Assembly: GCF_028561755.1 (NCBI RefSeq)
Contig: NZ_JAQQTD010000002.1
Span: 490,662 to 554,661 of the forward strand
Length of the DNA: 64,000 nt
Direction of reading: 5' to 3'
Source: Altibacter sp. HG106
GTDB taxonomy: Bacteria > Bacteroidota > Bacteroidia > Flavobacteriales > Flavobacteriaceae
Under the pieces are notes generated by a model, which saw nothing but the letters and a program-made list of their open reading frames with translations, did not search any database and was not told the DNA's origin. A program made the position numbers and the translations under genes. Below are positions 5,864 to 15,504 of this stretch, one piece after another (position 1 is the first letter of the stretch; each line of letters opens with the position of its first letter).

Positions 5864-8800
5864 ATGACTAAAAGAATTGTAGATGAAGTGATGCGGTTTT
5901 CCATTGTTGTCAATGGAAATAGTGCGCAGAAAGAGCTCTACGATTTAGAAAAGCGTAAACGCACCCTTATTCAAGCAAATAAGGATCTTCGTGCGGAGCG
6001 CTCAAAGCTAGACAAGTCATTAAATCCGGAGAAGTATAAGAAGCTCTCTGCAGAGATACAGAAAAACTCGGATGAGCTTGAACAAAACCGTTCAAAAATG
6101 AGCGCCCTGCAAAAAGCGGTCGGGGTGACCGGTCTTACGATGGGGCAATTGCGAAAGCGTGCCATGGGTCTTAGGGCACAGTTGGATAACATGGTACCTG
6201 ATACGGTTCAGTATAAAAAATTACAACATGAGCTGCAGCAAGTTAATAAGAGAATGTGGGAGTTAAGAAATGGAGCTCGTGCTTCACAAGGCGCTCTCTC
6301 AAAGCTTGCTAATGGCTTCAATAAATACTTGGCTTTGGGTTCTGCGGTGGTGGCCACATTAACGGGAGTTGTATTTTCTTTCCAAAAGTTTATTGACTAC
6401 GCCGGGAAGCTAAGTGATGCACAGGCGAACGTGCAAAAAACGACTGGTCTTACAAAAAAGGAAGTTGATGATATGACCAAATCTTTTGGAGCATTTTCAA
6501 CAAGAACTACCCGAATTGAATTACTCGAGCTTGCGGAAGAGGCCGGTCGGTTAGGCATCAAGGGGAAGCGGGACATTATGGCTTTTGTAGAGCAGGCCAA
6601 TAAATTAAAAGTTGCTTTGGGTGATGACTTATCTACTGAACAGATTCGCGAAGTTGGTAAGTTGGTTAATGTTTATAAAGTCGGGACTGAGACTGGTAAA
6701 GATTTCGCCGGGTCCATGGATTCTCTAGGATCTGCTATTAATGAGGTAGCCGCTTCAGGAGCGAATCAGGCCGGCTTCTTAGTTGAATATTTGAAAAGAC
6801 AGGCTGGTATTGCAGCACAGGCTAAGATATCAGCAGCGGACAATATAGGTTATGCGGCTACATTTGATGAAATTGGACAAAGCGTTGAAGTAGCAGCTAC
6901 TGCTATGAATAAGGTGATTTTGGATATGTTTCAAAATCCCGGTGAATATGCGAAAATTGCAGGAGTTAGTATAAAGGAATTTAACAAGTTACTCGAGGAG
7001 GATAGTAACGAAGCAATGATCAAGTTCCTGGAGGGGCTCAATGGAAACAATGAAGGACTTTCGGTCATGACTCAAAAAATAGAGGAGCTGGATGCCGGAG
7101 GTACAAGAGGTGTCCAGGCGCTAGCAGCGCTATCTGGTGCTACTGATATTCTTCGTAAGCGGCAAGAGACCGCTAACGATGCTCAAAAAGAAGCGATTTC
7201 TCTTACTAATGAATATAACCTGAAGAATGATAATCTCGCGGGTCTTATCGAAAAGATTGGCCGCCGATTCCGTGCCGTTTTTGCGTCTAGAGCATTAACC
7301 AAAGGACTAGAATCATTCTTAAAGTTGATTGGAAGAATTACAGGGGCTGTAGAGTCTAATGAGGATGCAGTAAGACAGCAGCGATTGGAGCTGTTCAAGC
7401 TTCAAAGTAGAATATTCAATGTTAATACTAGCAATGAGGATCGGTTGAAGCTGATAAACGAATTGAAGGCTTCATATCCGGAATTATTGGGTGATATCGA
7501 TGCGGAAACTGTCTCTAATGAGGAGTTGAGAAAATCTTTGAAAAAGGTAAACGATGAGCTAGTGAATCGAATAATACTCGCTAGAAAGCAGGATGAGATC
7601 AACGAGCAAAATGAAGATACTGCAGACAAGCAGGAGGAATATTTAAAACGGGAGGAGAAGCTACGCGAGACGGTAGCGGACATAGTTCAGCGACATTCTG
7701 ATTTTAAATTTGATGCCGATAAAACAGAGCTTCAAAACGCAAAAGCGTTGTTGTCATTGGTACAGGATAGAACCAAGGGTGAGCGCACATTATTCGAGCA
7801 GGGTTTTAGAGATCGTAGAGCGTTGAGTGTGGCCATCACAAACCTTCAGGCAACCGAGAGTTTCTATAATGGTGCCGTGTCTGAAGGAAATAAACTTTTA
7901 GAGGAGAGAGAGGCCCTTAAGAAGCGTTTGGGATTGATTGACACGGGTGGCGTAGTTGAACCTGATGGGGAACCAGGAGGAGATAAGCCAAAAGAAGGTG
8001 ATACTAGGTTCATAGCAGGGGAGCTTTATACTTTCAAAAATGGAAGGTGGACTAAAGTTGTACCGGAAGGAACAAAGAAAGCACAGAAACAGGATCCTGA
8101 GATAAATACACAATTGAAGGAAACCCTGTTGATGCGAAATCAGTTGATCAAAGATAGTTATCTCAAGGAGCTTGCCGACATGGAGATTACTCATCGTTTA
8201 AAGATGGATTCTTTACGGGCGAACATTGAAGAAGAGCAAAAGGTGCTAGATGAAATGTTCAAAACTGAGACAGATCCAAAACGTCTAAATGATCAAGCAG
8301 AGCTTGTCAAAAATTTGAAGGAGCAGTTAACCCTTGAAGAAGAAATTTATCAGTTAGAGATCGGGAAGATGGTTGAGGAAGGGTATAATTCTCAATTATC
8401 TGAGCTCCAGGAAAAATATGAGCGAGAAAAAACGCTCCGCCTTACTGAGCATAATAATCAAATGGCTGCCCTGGCCGGCAATGAAAAGGCGAGAGCAGAT
8501 CTTCAGAAGCAATTTGATAAGGAAGAGTTAGATCGTGAAGAAAAGCACTTAAAGGAACTTATTCGGGAGATGAAACAAATCATCGAGCAGGGTGACTTTG
8601 GTGGTTTTGATCTTTCTCTGCTAGATGAGGAAGAGGCGGAAAAAATGAAAAAGCTGCTCGAGGATCTAAGACTTAAGTTGGCTGAAGTTGCAAAGGAGAA
8701 AGGCGGATTATCGGGTTCCGGATCAGGATCTGATGAGGAGGAAGGTCTGAATATTCTTGAAGAGGATGTTGATATTTTAGGTTATTCTGCAGAGCAGTGG

Positions 8801-9712
8801 TCTCAGGTTTTTGAGAACCTTGATGTTACGAAAAACAAAATCAACCTAGCTGTTATGGCCGTCAATGCATTTCAAAATGCGTGGGCTAAATATCATCAGT
8901 ATGTATCTGCAGGTGAAAACAGAAGGTTAGCTGAGTTTGAAAAAAACGAAGCCAGAAAACGGGAAGTATTAGACAATCGACTTGATAATGGTTTGATCAA
9001 TCAGCGGCAACATGACGCTGCTGTAAAGGCGAGTGAAAAGGAAGTAGCTCGCATGAAAGCCGAGATTGAATACAAACAAGCAAAGCGTCAGAAAGATATG
9101 GCTATTGTAGAAACTATAGTCAATACTTCTGTCGCTATCATGCAGGCGTATGCTCAATTAGGGCCGATTGGAGGGACCATTGCAGCTGTGCTTATTGGTA
9201 CCCTGGGTGCGCTTAATTTAGCGACGATCGCTAGACAGCCGTTGCCCGCGAAAGGATTCGAAGAGGGATATTACGATAGAATTCCAGTAAGAAGAGAGCA
9301 GGACGGGAAGGTTTTTGATGCTGAATATGGAGGGGAATCTAGAAGCGGAATGGTAGATAGACCTACGGTTTTCCTAGCAGGAGAGAGCGGAAGAAATTTT
9401 CCGGAGCTTATTGTCAGCGGACCGGATTATAAGCAGTTCAGCCCGAACCTTAAAGATAGTATTGCCAACGAATTGCGCAGAGTGAAAGGTTTTGAGCGTG
9501 GATATATAAGTCCGAACGCAATGAGTCAGGATGCGACTCCACGTCAAAGTGATGAGGAGATGAAAGCGCTCCTGGCAAAACAGAATATGTTGCTCGAGCT
9601 ATTGTACTCAGAAGGGGTGACAGCAACGATGTCTCGAGATATGAGAAATATCAAAAAGTTTCGGGATGAATTTGATCGTCTAAATGAAATTGAAAATAAA
9701 GCGAAGCAGTAA
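5864..9712 (+). CDS. Phage tail tape measure protein (TP901 type)
   Basis: At 1282 residues this is the longest phage gene here, as expected for a protein whose length sets tail length. Residues 1-150 are a Lys/Glu-rich coiled coil. A conserved tape-measure core follows (FQKFIDYAGKLSDAQANVQK, then repeated Gly/Ala-rich helices such as LGSAINEVAASGANQAGFL). The centre (about 510-950) is long coiled coil. Hydrophobic helices near residues 155-172 and 1085-1125 (VETIVNTSVAIMQAYAQL onward) are the segments thought to act at the host membrane during DNA ejection. It shares its last base with the next start (TAATG). Presence of a tape measure implies a long-tailed virion. Confidence 0.9.
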   Translation: MTKRIVDEVMRFSIVVNGNSAQKELYDLEKRKRTLIQANKDLRAERSKLDKSLNPEKYKKLSAEIQKNSDELEQNRSKMSALQKAVGVTGLTMGQLRKRAMGLRAQLDNMVPDTVQYKKLQHELQQVNKRMWELRNGARASQGALSKLANGFNKYLALGSAVVATLTGVVFSFQKFIDYAGKLSDAQANVQKTTGLTKKEVDDMTKSFGAFSTRTTRIELLELAEEAGRLGIKGKRDIMAFVEQANKLKVALGDDLSTEQIREVGKLVNVYKVGTETGKDFAGSMDSLGSAINEVAASGANQAGFLVEYLKRQAGIAAQAKISAADNIGYAATFDEIGQSVEVAATAMNKVILDMFQNPGEYAKIAGVSIKEFNKLLEEDSNEAMIKFLEGLNGNNEGLSVMTQKIEELDAGGTRGVQALAALSGATDILRKRQETANDAQKEAISLTNEYNLKNDNLAGLIEKIGRRFRAVFASRALTKGLESFLKLIGRITGAVESNEDAVRQQRLELFKLQSRIFNVNTSNEDRLKLINELKASYPELLGDIDAETVSNEELRKSLKKVNDELVNRIILARKQDEINEQNEDTADKQEEYLKREEKLRETVADIVQRHSDFKFDADKTELQNAKALLSLVQDRTKGERTLFEQGFRDRRALSVAITNLQATESFYNGAVSEGNKLLEEREALKKRLGLIDTGGVVEPDGEPGGDKPKEGDTRFIAGELYTFKNGRWTKVVPEGTKKAQKQDPEINTQLKETLLMRNQLIKDSYLKELADMEITHRLKMDSLRANIEEEQKVLDEMFKTETDPKRLNDQAELVKNLKEQLTLEEEIYQLEIGKMVEEGYNSQLSELQEKYEREKTLRLTEHNNQMAALAGNEKARADLQKQFDKEELDREEKHLKELIREMKQIIEQGDFGGFDLSLLDEEEAEKMKKLLEDLRLKLAEVAKEKGGLSGSGSGSDEEEGLNILEEDVDILGYSAEQWSQVFENLDVTKNKINLAVMAVNAFQNAWAKYHQYVSAGENRRLAEFEKNEARKREVLDNRLDNGLINQRQHDAAVKASEKEVARMKAEIEYKQAKRQKDMAIVETIVNTSVAIMQAYAQLGPIGGTIAAVLIGTLGALNLATIARQPLPAKGFEEGYYDRIPVRREQDGKVFDAEYGGESRSGMVDRPTVFLAGESGRNFPELIVSGPDYKQFSPNLKDSIANELRRVKGFERGYISPNAMSQDATPRQSDEEMKALLAKQNMLLELLYSEGVTATMSRDMRNIKKFRDEFDRLNEIENKAKQ

Positions 9713-10116
9713 TGGCGTATAGTAATTTTTCCGATGAGCGATTGTTTTTGGATGAGGGAGTGAACATTGTATTGAATCGTATTTATGAGGAACTTGAAGA
9801 AAGTTTTCCAGGTCTTACCTTGAATGATGAACTCTGTATAACGGGTACATTAGCGAAAATAATCCAGGGAGATCCTGCGCAAGAAATTGAAGTAGTTCCT
9901 TTCATTACAGACAACGAGAACATTTTTAGCTATTCGTATGAGAAACTTCCTGTTTTGTTATATAAAGCGCGCGCAGTTCGCTTTAAGGATCGAGTACAAA
10001 TTAACCTGCCAAATGTGTTGATCGAGGTTTGGAAGACAGACGATATAGGAACAGTTAATGTGGTAACGGGAATAGCGGTTCAGGATCCAGCGGACATTCC
10101 TGCAAATATAAAGTGA
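9712..10116 (+). CDS. Phage tail protein downstream of the tape measure, unknown
   Basis: A 134-aa acidic protein of unrecognised family. It is beta-rich in its second half (RVQINLPNVLIEVWK, IGTVNVVTGIAVQDP). Start and stop are tightly coupled to its neighbours, overlapping the tape-measure stop by one base. The position between tape measure and large baseplate-type genes suggests a tail-tip or distal-tail component. Confidence 0.5.
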   Translation: MAYSNFSDERLFLDEGVNIVLNRIYEELEESFPGLTLNDELCITGTLAKIIQGDPAQEIEVVPFITDNENIFSYSYEKLPVLLYKARAVRFKDRVQINLPNVLIEVWKTDDIGTVNVVTGIAVQDPADIPANIK

Positions 10117-10117
10117 G

Positions 10118-12331
10118 ATGTATAACTTAATTGTTAAAGAGAATAGGGATTTTTCATCTATTGATGGAGCGGAGCTTCCGGCACAGAATTGGTCTTTCTC
10201 TCCGGAAAGCCCACTGAACGTTGTAAGCTTTGTTGGAGAGTCAATTGATCCAATCGTGATTCCTATTAGTATCAAAAATTACATTGATGCGCTGGGAACA
10301 GACATATATGATGAGTTTTATGTGCAAATATCTATTGGTTGGTATTGGCCAGGTATTAGTACTCAGTGGTTTGTTCTTTCAGGGCCATTGCCTGACGCTA
10401 GTGGTAATGGTTATCTTCTAACTGAAGAAAATTTGTCAGTTGAAACAACTGTTACTTTTCAAAATTTGAGTTTGCTTCCGGAAGGAAACGGGTTTGCTCT
10501 GGTACACCATAAGGTTTTTGGAAAACTGAGTACGGGTGAGCTAGTACAAGTGGATCAGGAAGTTTATACGATTGCCTTATACCGGCTTGGTTATTTTGAT
10601 GTTCAAATAGAGCCGTCTTATCATGAGATAACACATGTAATTGGAAATGATTTACCTGCAGCAGTAGATCTTGATATTTATTGCAATACGGATTTTACGA
10701 TTTCAATTGGCCAACACGCAGCGCTTAGTGGAGGAAATTTAGAGTTCCAATATGAGTTAGGCGGTTTCAAAACTTATACCGGGAGTGGTAAGCAAACCAT
10801 TCAAGCTGCTTTATTGGTTAGTGTGGAGGATCTTGGGGTGACAGAGCCTATGCATGCAATAAATATTTCAATGTCAGCTCAAGATGGAGATTACATTGAT
10901 AGTTCGGCCTTAAGAGTTTTTCAGTATGATTCCGAAGGATTTACTGTTGATCCATTGGCTTTATCTTTTAAAGCCGTGAAGGGATTTTATGAGGCAGCTA
11001 GCAAAAGCATAAATTTAATTGGAGCCGGAGATTTTACAATTAGTGGTCCATCTTGGTTGTCATTGTCGGCGTCCGGGGGAAACGGTAATTCAAGCATTCA
11101 TGTAGTGCCGATAGCATCAGGGAATTTAGCCGCTGGTAAATATCAGGGGATAATTCGTATTGAGAATCCTGAAGATGATATAATTATTGAAGTGCTACAC
11201 ACTGTGGTGGACCGATTTGATATGAATTTAGAGGAAGGTAGGTATCATTTTACGTATGACAAGTCAACTATTAGTGACGTCTACGGGGAAGACAGCCATC
11301 AGTTATCATGGAATTTACAGTGTCAGGTGTATAGACATGGATTCTTGGAATATGATTTGGTTAACAGCAATTTTAAAGAGAGTTTTTTTGACACAATGGT
11401 TTCGATTTTTATTGGTCGAACCATGCATATGCTGATGAATAAAACTCTGACCTTAGAAGACGCTGCGTTCTACAACGTGTTTTCAAATTTAGGGATTGCA
11501 TCATTTTTGAAATACTACAACCCCGCAAGAGTAGATTTAACGCTCAATATAAACGATCGAATTACTGGAGATGTTGTAATTAGTGATGCAGTATTTGAGG
11601 ATCTATATTTTATAAAGGGACGAAGACCGGTAAGGTTTGATGATCATTTAGGAATATTGGACGTTAAAAATTCGGCGATTAGAGTAACCAAGAAATCACA
11701 AGTATACCTCAATGTTTTTAGTAGAAGAAGCTATAAAACGATCGAAGTATATCGCAATGGTATTTATGAAAAAAGCTTGGTGAATACGCCTGGATCATTT
11801 CAAATATTTGCAAGGGCTATGACTTTCCCATCCTATAGTCCTGGTGATGTTATAGAGGCAAGAATTTACGATTCACCTAGAGTAACTCTGGAAGGCGACA
11901 ATCGGAAATACTACGGTCAGAAATATGTAATGTTTCCGGAGGGACAACAATCATATCATCTGGTATGGGTAAATGAGCATGAGTTATTGGAAAGCTTTGA
12001 GTTTACGGGGGATTATGTGTTTAAAACTGCTCATGATAATGTGATTGCTAAAAGTTTTGAACGATTCACTGAGATAACCAGGAAGCTAGAGCATAAAAAG
12101 GGAGTAGCTTTTCAGGCAAATACTGGTTGGGTTTTGAAAGAAAACGATGAAAGAATTGATGCTTTGTGCGCATCTAATGTTTGTTGGATATTTGCCCCTG
12201 GAGGTGTTCCAATAATGTGCCGTGCGGTAGCACAAGACGTCTCGAATATTGATTCGCGACGGGGACTTTACGAATATGAGATAAAATTTGAGGTGTATCT
12301 AGAAAATGAATATACGAGTAGTACATTCTAG
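10118..12331 (+). CDS. Large phage tail or baseplate protein, unknown
   Basis: A 737-aa protein made largely of predicted beta strands, with Ig-like stretches in the middle (for example FTISGPSWLSLSASGGNGNS), as in BACON or Ig-type adhesion modules. The C-terminal half (YKTIEVYRNGIYEKSL, VMFPEGQQSYHLVWVNEHEL) looks like another beta domain. The position after the tape measure fits a distal-tail or host-recognition protein. No enzymatic motif is evident. Its last 26 nt overlap the next gene. Confidence 0.55.
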   Translation: MYNLIVKENRDFSSIDGAELPAQNWSFSPESPLNVVSFVGESIDPIVIPISIKNYIDALGTDIYDEFYVQISIGWYWPGISTQWFVLSGPLPDASGNGYLLTEENLSVETTVTFQNLSLLPEGNGFALVHHKVFGKLSTGELVQVDQEVYTIALYRLGYFDVQIEPSYHEITHVIGNDLPAAVDLDIYCNTDFTISIGQHAALSGGNLEFQYELGGFKTYTGSGKQTIQAALLVSVEDLGVTEPMHAINISMSAQDGDYIDSSALRVFQYDSEGFTVDPLALSFKAVKGFYEAASKSINLIGAGDFTISGPSWLSLSASGGNGNSSIHVVPIASGNLAAGKYQGIIRIENPEDDIIIEVLHTVVDRFDMNLEEGRYHFTYDKSTISDVYGEDSHQLSWNLQCQVYRHGFLEYDLVNSNFKESFFDTMVSIFIGRTMHMLMNKTLTLEDAAFYNVFSNLGIASFLKYYNPARVDLTLNINDRITGDVVISDAVFEDLYFIKGRRPVRFDDHLGILDVKNSAIRVTKKSQVYLNVFSRRSYKTIEVYRNGIYEKSLVNTPGSFQIFARAMTFPSYSPGDVIEARIYDSPRVTLEGDNRKYYGQKYVMFPEGQQSYHLVWVNEHELLESFEFTGDYVFKTAHDNVIAKSFERFTEITRKLEHKKGVAFQANTGWVLKENDERIDALCASNVCWIFAPGGVPIMCRAVAQDVSNIDSRRGLYEYEIKFEVYLENEYTSSTF

Positions 12332-14150
12332 TTTTGAGATTAGTTTGATTGATACTTCATTCACGCGTATTGAGGAAAACAATTGGTATAAGGAGGATCT
12401 TCTTTCAAAGTATACTTATCCGATTGTTATGGAATTGCCTGATGATCTTTTGGTGAAACTTAAGCATATTGGGCAGAGAGGCGCGACTGGATATCTTACA
12501 ATCTTCGATGTGATATTTATTTTGGGAGACAGGGAGCATGAAGCCGTTATGGAGATCAAAAAAGTAAAAGGTAGAACTATTGATTTTGAGCTGCGCTATG
12601 GCTTCGAGGAATTTCCAAATTTTAATTTAAAGCTTTCACAATTACCGCTGTTGAAAGAAGAGTTGGTAGGAGAAAGTATCTATGAGCATGCAGAGGATCG
12701 GGTAGACCTTACTTACCCGGTTGTTGACTATAATTTTCCAAGGATATTTAACGACGAGATAAATACGGAAGACGAACAATGGGCGTTTTTCGAAGGCTCA
12801 ATGAATTTATACCAGGGAGGTTCTTTTGTTGTAAACGAATATGATCTGGCTACGGATACTCAAAAGAATTATAACATAATGCAACCTTTACCGCATCTAT
12901 TGTATGTCCTCAAGAAAGGTTTTGAGATGGGCGGATTTGAGTTGAAAGGTGATGTATTGGAGGATAGTAGGTTTCAAAATGCTTTTTTGTATAGATTCTC
13001 AGAGTATTATGGCAGCATAACAGACAGTGGGAGTCAGGAAATGGTAGTAAAGACTGATGAATTTATAGCGCCTTATGACGGTCCATTTAAAAGGTATCAG
13101 GAAACAATTATCATTGAGGATCCAGGAAGGTATTTGGTAAATGGAAATCTGTTTTTACGGGCGCTAGGAACTCCGTTTGCCCCATTTGCATATGCTGAAA
13201 TAAGATTAAACGGAGTTCGATTGTGGTTATGGCGCTCATGGGAATCTGAGAAGTACTATTTTGTGGATGGAACCTTTGAAGTGCCTGTGGGGGAAAGTAA
13301 TATGGAATTAACATTCAATTCAATAAATTTAAATTATGGAATCCAAGGAGGTGCTGTTATTGAGGATGCGACAATCTTAGATATTACAGTTTCGCAGCTG
13401 GTTGCATTTGATATTAATGGCGATGCAATACCGCGGTTAATTGCGCCAAATGTGATTGATTTGACTAAGTGTGTCCCGGATGTAACATTTGGTGATCTTG
13501 TTGAGTTCGTCCGGACACTAAGCAATTATAGAGGAACAGTTGATGGGACAGATGTCTATCTAAATAAAATATCCGACAAGGTAGGTCAGGGCGAAATATT
13601 CGATGGAAGATTTTCGGAAGAAGAATTTCCGGAAATAACATTGAATAAAGGGAAAAGCTTTGAGTTGGTGTATGATAACCCAAGCAATGAGGATTTTGAT
13701 TATGGAGGGTTGCTAATTGATAATACGGGTGTGGCCACAAAGCCTTATGTAACAAACAGGGACACAAAACAGATTCGCATCCCTGGTGTTTATCTTCCAA
13801 ATGAAACGAGGTCCGGAGATAGAACAGCTCTTGATATCGTAAATGATAAATCAAGGATCCAAGTGGTTTTGTACTCAGGACTGATAGGTGGTAAGAATTT
13901 GACTTTTGAGCCAATGGAGTATGAAATACAGAAGATATTCGATGACAATTATAGTACGTGGCTATTATTTCAGATCGATGCGAACACTTATAAATGGATC
14001 TTTAGAAGTGATTCTGAGCAAATAAAGAATCTCACTACTGAATCAAATTTCTTCGCTTATGGGAAATATCATGTTGTTAAGAAGCTTTCGATTACAAAGG
14101 TAGGAAGGTTCACCATGGAGACCGAGATAGAAACGGACTCAATCGAGTAA
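12306..14150 (+). CDS. Phage baseplate or tail-hub-like protein, unknown
   Basis: A 614-aa protein beginning MNIRVVHSSFEISLIDTSF, mostly beta-rich with a helical linker. A central segment (SFVVNEYDLATDTQKNYNI) precedes a jelly-roll-like stretch. It overlaps the preceding tail gene by 26 nt and is the last gene of the plus-strand module. In siphophages the gene at this place usually encodes the tail hub or receptor-binding base, which is the basis for this tentative call. Its 3' end overlaps the convergent integrase gene by 12 nt. Confidence 0.5.
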   Translation: MNIRVVHSSFEISLIDTSFTRIEENNWYKEDLLSKYTYPIVMELPDDLLVKLKHIGQRGATGYLTIFDVIFILGDREHEAVMEIKKVKGRTIDFELRYGFEEFPNFNLKLSQLPLLKEELVGESIYEHAEDRVDLTYPVVDYNFPRIFNDEINTEDEQWAFFEGSMNLYQGGSFVVNEYDLATDTQKNYNIMQPLPHLLYVLKKGFEMGGFELKGDVLEDSRFQNAFLYRFSEYYGSITDSGSQEMVVKTDEFIAPYDGPFKRYQETIIIEDPGRYLVNGNLFLRALGTPFAPFAYAEIRLNGVRLWLWRSWESEKYYFVDGTFEVPVGESNMELTFNSINLNYGIQGGAVIEDATILDITVSQLVAFDINGDAIPRLIAPNVIDLTKCVPDVTFGDLVEFVRTLSNYRGTVDGTDVYLNKISDKVGQGEIFDGRFSEEEFPEITLNKGKSFELVYDNPSNEDFDYGGLLIDNTGVATKPYVTNRDTKQIRIPGVYLPNETRSGDRTALDIVNDKSRIQVVLYSGLIGGKNLTFEPMEYEIQKIFDDNYSTWLLFQIDANTYKWIFRSDSEQIKNLTTESNFFAYGKYHVVKKLSITKVGRFTMETEIETDSIE

Positions 14151-15344
14151 TTTGTCCATTAATGCCATTTTTTCGTTTGCTTCACTGTTAACGATATGTA
14201 CGTATATCATTGTGGTTTTTAGGTCCTTGTGCCCCATTAAGTGCATTAATGAAATAACGTCTCCACCCATTCTCAAAAAATTGGTGGCAAAGGTGTGCCT
14301 GCCGGTGTGAAAGCTGACTTTTTTAGTGATGCCGCAAAGCGCAACGATCTTCTTGAGTGTTTTATTTAAGTGCTTGTCCGAATACTTTTCAATAAATAGT
14401 TCAGGTGATCTCTCTAAAATTTCACGAGTGGTTTGATTGATTTTTTTCCGTTCGGTTCTTTTTGATTTCTTGTTGTAGTATTCATAATAGTCGTCATGAA
14501 ATTGATCACGATCAATATTCTGAAGCTCTGAAATTCGCAGGTTGTTAAAGCAAACGAATAGAAAGTAGCCCGTAATGATGCGATAGGAGTCATTTATGAA
14601 ATCAGATTGATAGAATTTCATCAGACGCTTTACTTCTTTCGGTTTGAGATCTGTTCGGTCGCCGTTGGTATCGCCTACTGAGATATCTTCCGGATTAATT
14701 GGTAAGGGAATGTTTGACTTGGCCGCCGACATTAGAATGCTCTTTATGACTGAAATATTAGCCTCTATTGTTGTGCTTTTATTTTCCTGGTCGCTCATCC
14801 AGCCACGAATTTTGCTAAATAATTCATGGTTGATATCACTGAATAAAATTCGTGAACGGAATTTTGCAAGTTTGCGTATAACGGCCAGGTATCTATCTCG
14901 AGTGGACTTGGTAATGATTTTGCTCTTGTAGCGGGAGTTAATTTCATATTTGGCGAATGGGATAAAGTCTACTCTGGGAATGCCATTGATAAACTCATCT
15001 TTGAAAGTCTCGAGGGTCAAATGCTTTGATGAGAGTCTGTAGGTAGTTTTAATGGCGGTAATTTTTGAATCAACGTTATCGAGAATAAGGTTGATGTCCT
15101 TGTGATGTGATTCAGCGCTATCTAGGCGCTGTTTCTTAGGGTTCCACAGCTTGGGTGGTACACGAATATCTAAGTTAATTCGAACCTTCTGAGAGTCGCC
15201 CGTAGCATATAAGTAGAGTAAGGAAGTTCCATCTTTAGAAACTTCCGATCGCATTGTGATTTTAGTACGTATTGACACAAGCCATTTGTTTGTGTCAACT
15301 CTTGTGTCAAAAATCTGCTCCTGGGCAGTGATTGGTGATATCAT
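14139..15344 (-). CDS. int: Tyrosine-type site-specific integrase
   Basis: Catalyses integration of the element at the tRNA-Arg 3' end. Numbering from the ATG at 15344 (401 aa), an arm-type DNA-binding domain (about 15-105) and a core-binding SAM-like domain (125-215) precede the catalytic domain. The catalytic residues are visible: Arg270 (NNLRISEL), His346 and Arg349 (HTGRHTFAT), His372 (LMGHKDLKTT) and Tyr381 (MIYVHI). The frame extends to a GTG at 15374, but that would place a perfect inverted repeat inside the coding region. Starting at the ATG leaves the repeat in the leader. The gene points away from the tRNA and converges on the tail genes. Confidence 0.93.
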   Translation of the reverse strand: MISPITAQEQIFDTRVDTNKWLVSIRTKITMRSEVSKDGTSLLYLYATGDSQKVRINLDIRVPPKLWNPKKQRLDSAESHHKDINLILDNVDSKITAIKTTYRLSSKHLTLETFKDEFINGIPRVDFIPFAKYEINSRYKSKIITKSTRDRYLAVIRKLAKFRSRILFSDINHELFSKIRGWMSDQENKSTTIEANISVIKSILMSAAKSNIPLPINPEDISVGDTNGDRTDLKPKEVKRLMKFYQSDFINDSYRIITGYFLFVCFNNLRISELQNIDRDQFHDDYYEYYNKKSKRTERKKINQTTREILERSPELFIEKYSDKHLNKTLKKIVALCGITKKVSFHTGRHTFATNFLRMGGDVISLMHLMGHKDLKTTMIYVHIVNSEANEKMALMDKLLD

Positions 15345-15345
15345 A

Positions 15346-15399
15346 GAGAAGTAGCTTTTAGTTAAACTGCTCACAATGAGCGGTTATATGCTACTTCTC
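15346..15399 (-). promoter_or_regulatory. Two-tier inverted repeat immediately upstream of the integrase ATG
   Basis: GAGAAGTAGC (15346-15355) and GCTACTTCTC (15390-15399) are perfect 10-bp arms. Nested inside, ACTGCTCA and TGAGCGGT form a second stem with one wobble around CAA. In the integrase mRNA the hairpin would end one base before the ATG. It could sequester the start, serve as an operator, or be an arm-binding site for recombination. Confidence 0.55.
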
Positions 15400-15420
15400 A
15401 AATAGCACTAGATGTTTTTG

Positions 15421-15494
15421 TGACCGCGGGAGGATTCGAACCCCCAACCCTCAGAGCCGAAATCTGATATTCTATCCAGTTGAACTACGCGGCC
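15421..15494 (-). tRNA. tRNA-Arg(TCG), prophage attachment site
   Basis: Read on the minus strand, the 74 bases fold into a full cloverleaf. The acceptor GGCCGCG pairs with CGCGGTC plus discriminator A. The anticodon stem TCAGA/TCTGA encloses the loop TTTCGGC, with anticodon TCG reading CGA codons. The T-arm carries TTCGAAT. CCA is not encoded. It lies 10 nt downstream of yqeY on the same strand. The integrase gene next to its 3' end marks this as the integration site. Confidence 0.93.
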
Positions 15495-15504
15495 AATATG
15501 TATC

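Larger units (their letters stand above)
1..15420. mobile_element. Right part of a tailed prophage integrated at tRNA-Arg(TCG)
   Basis: A continuous plus-strand block of tail-morphogenesis genes, including a 1282-aa tape measure, is followed by a convergent tyrosine integrase that abuts the 3' end of a tRNA-Arg gene. This is the usual layout of a temperate element using a tRNA 3' end as attB. The tRNA is intact, so the crossover core should lie within its 3' half (about 15421-15445). The left end, the packaging and head genes, any repressor and the second att copy lie outside the window. No recognisable endolysin is present in this part. The genes are mostly unlike known families, as is usual for Bacteroidota phages. 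Confidence 0.85.
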
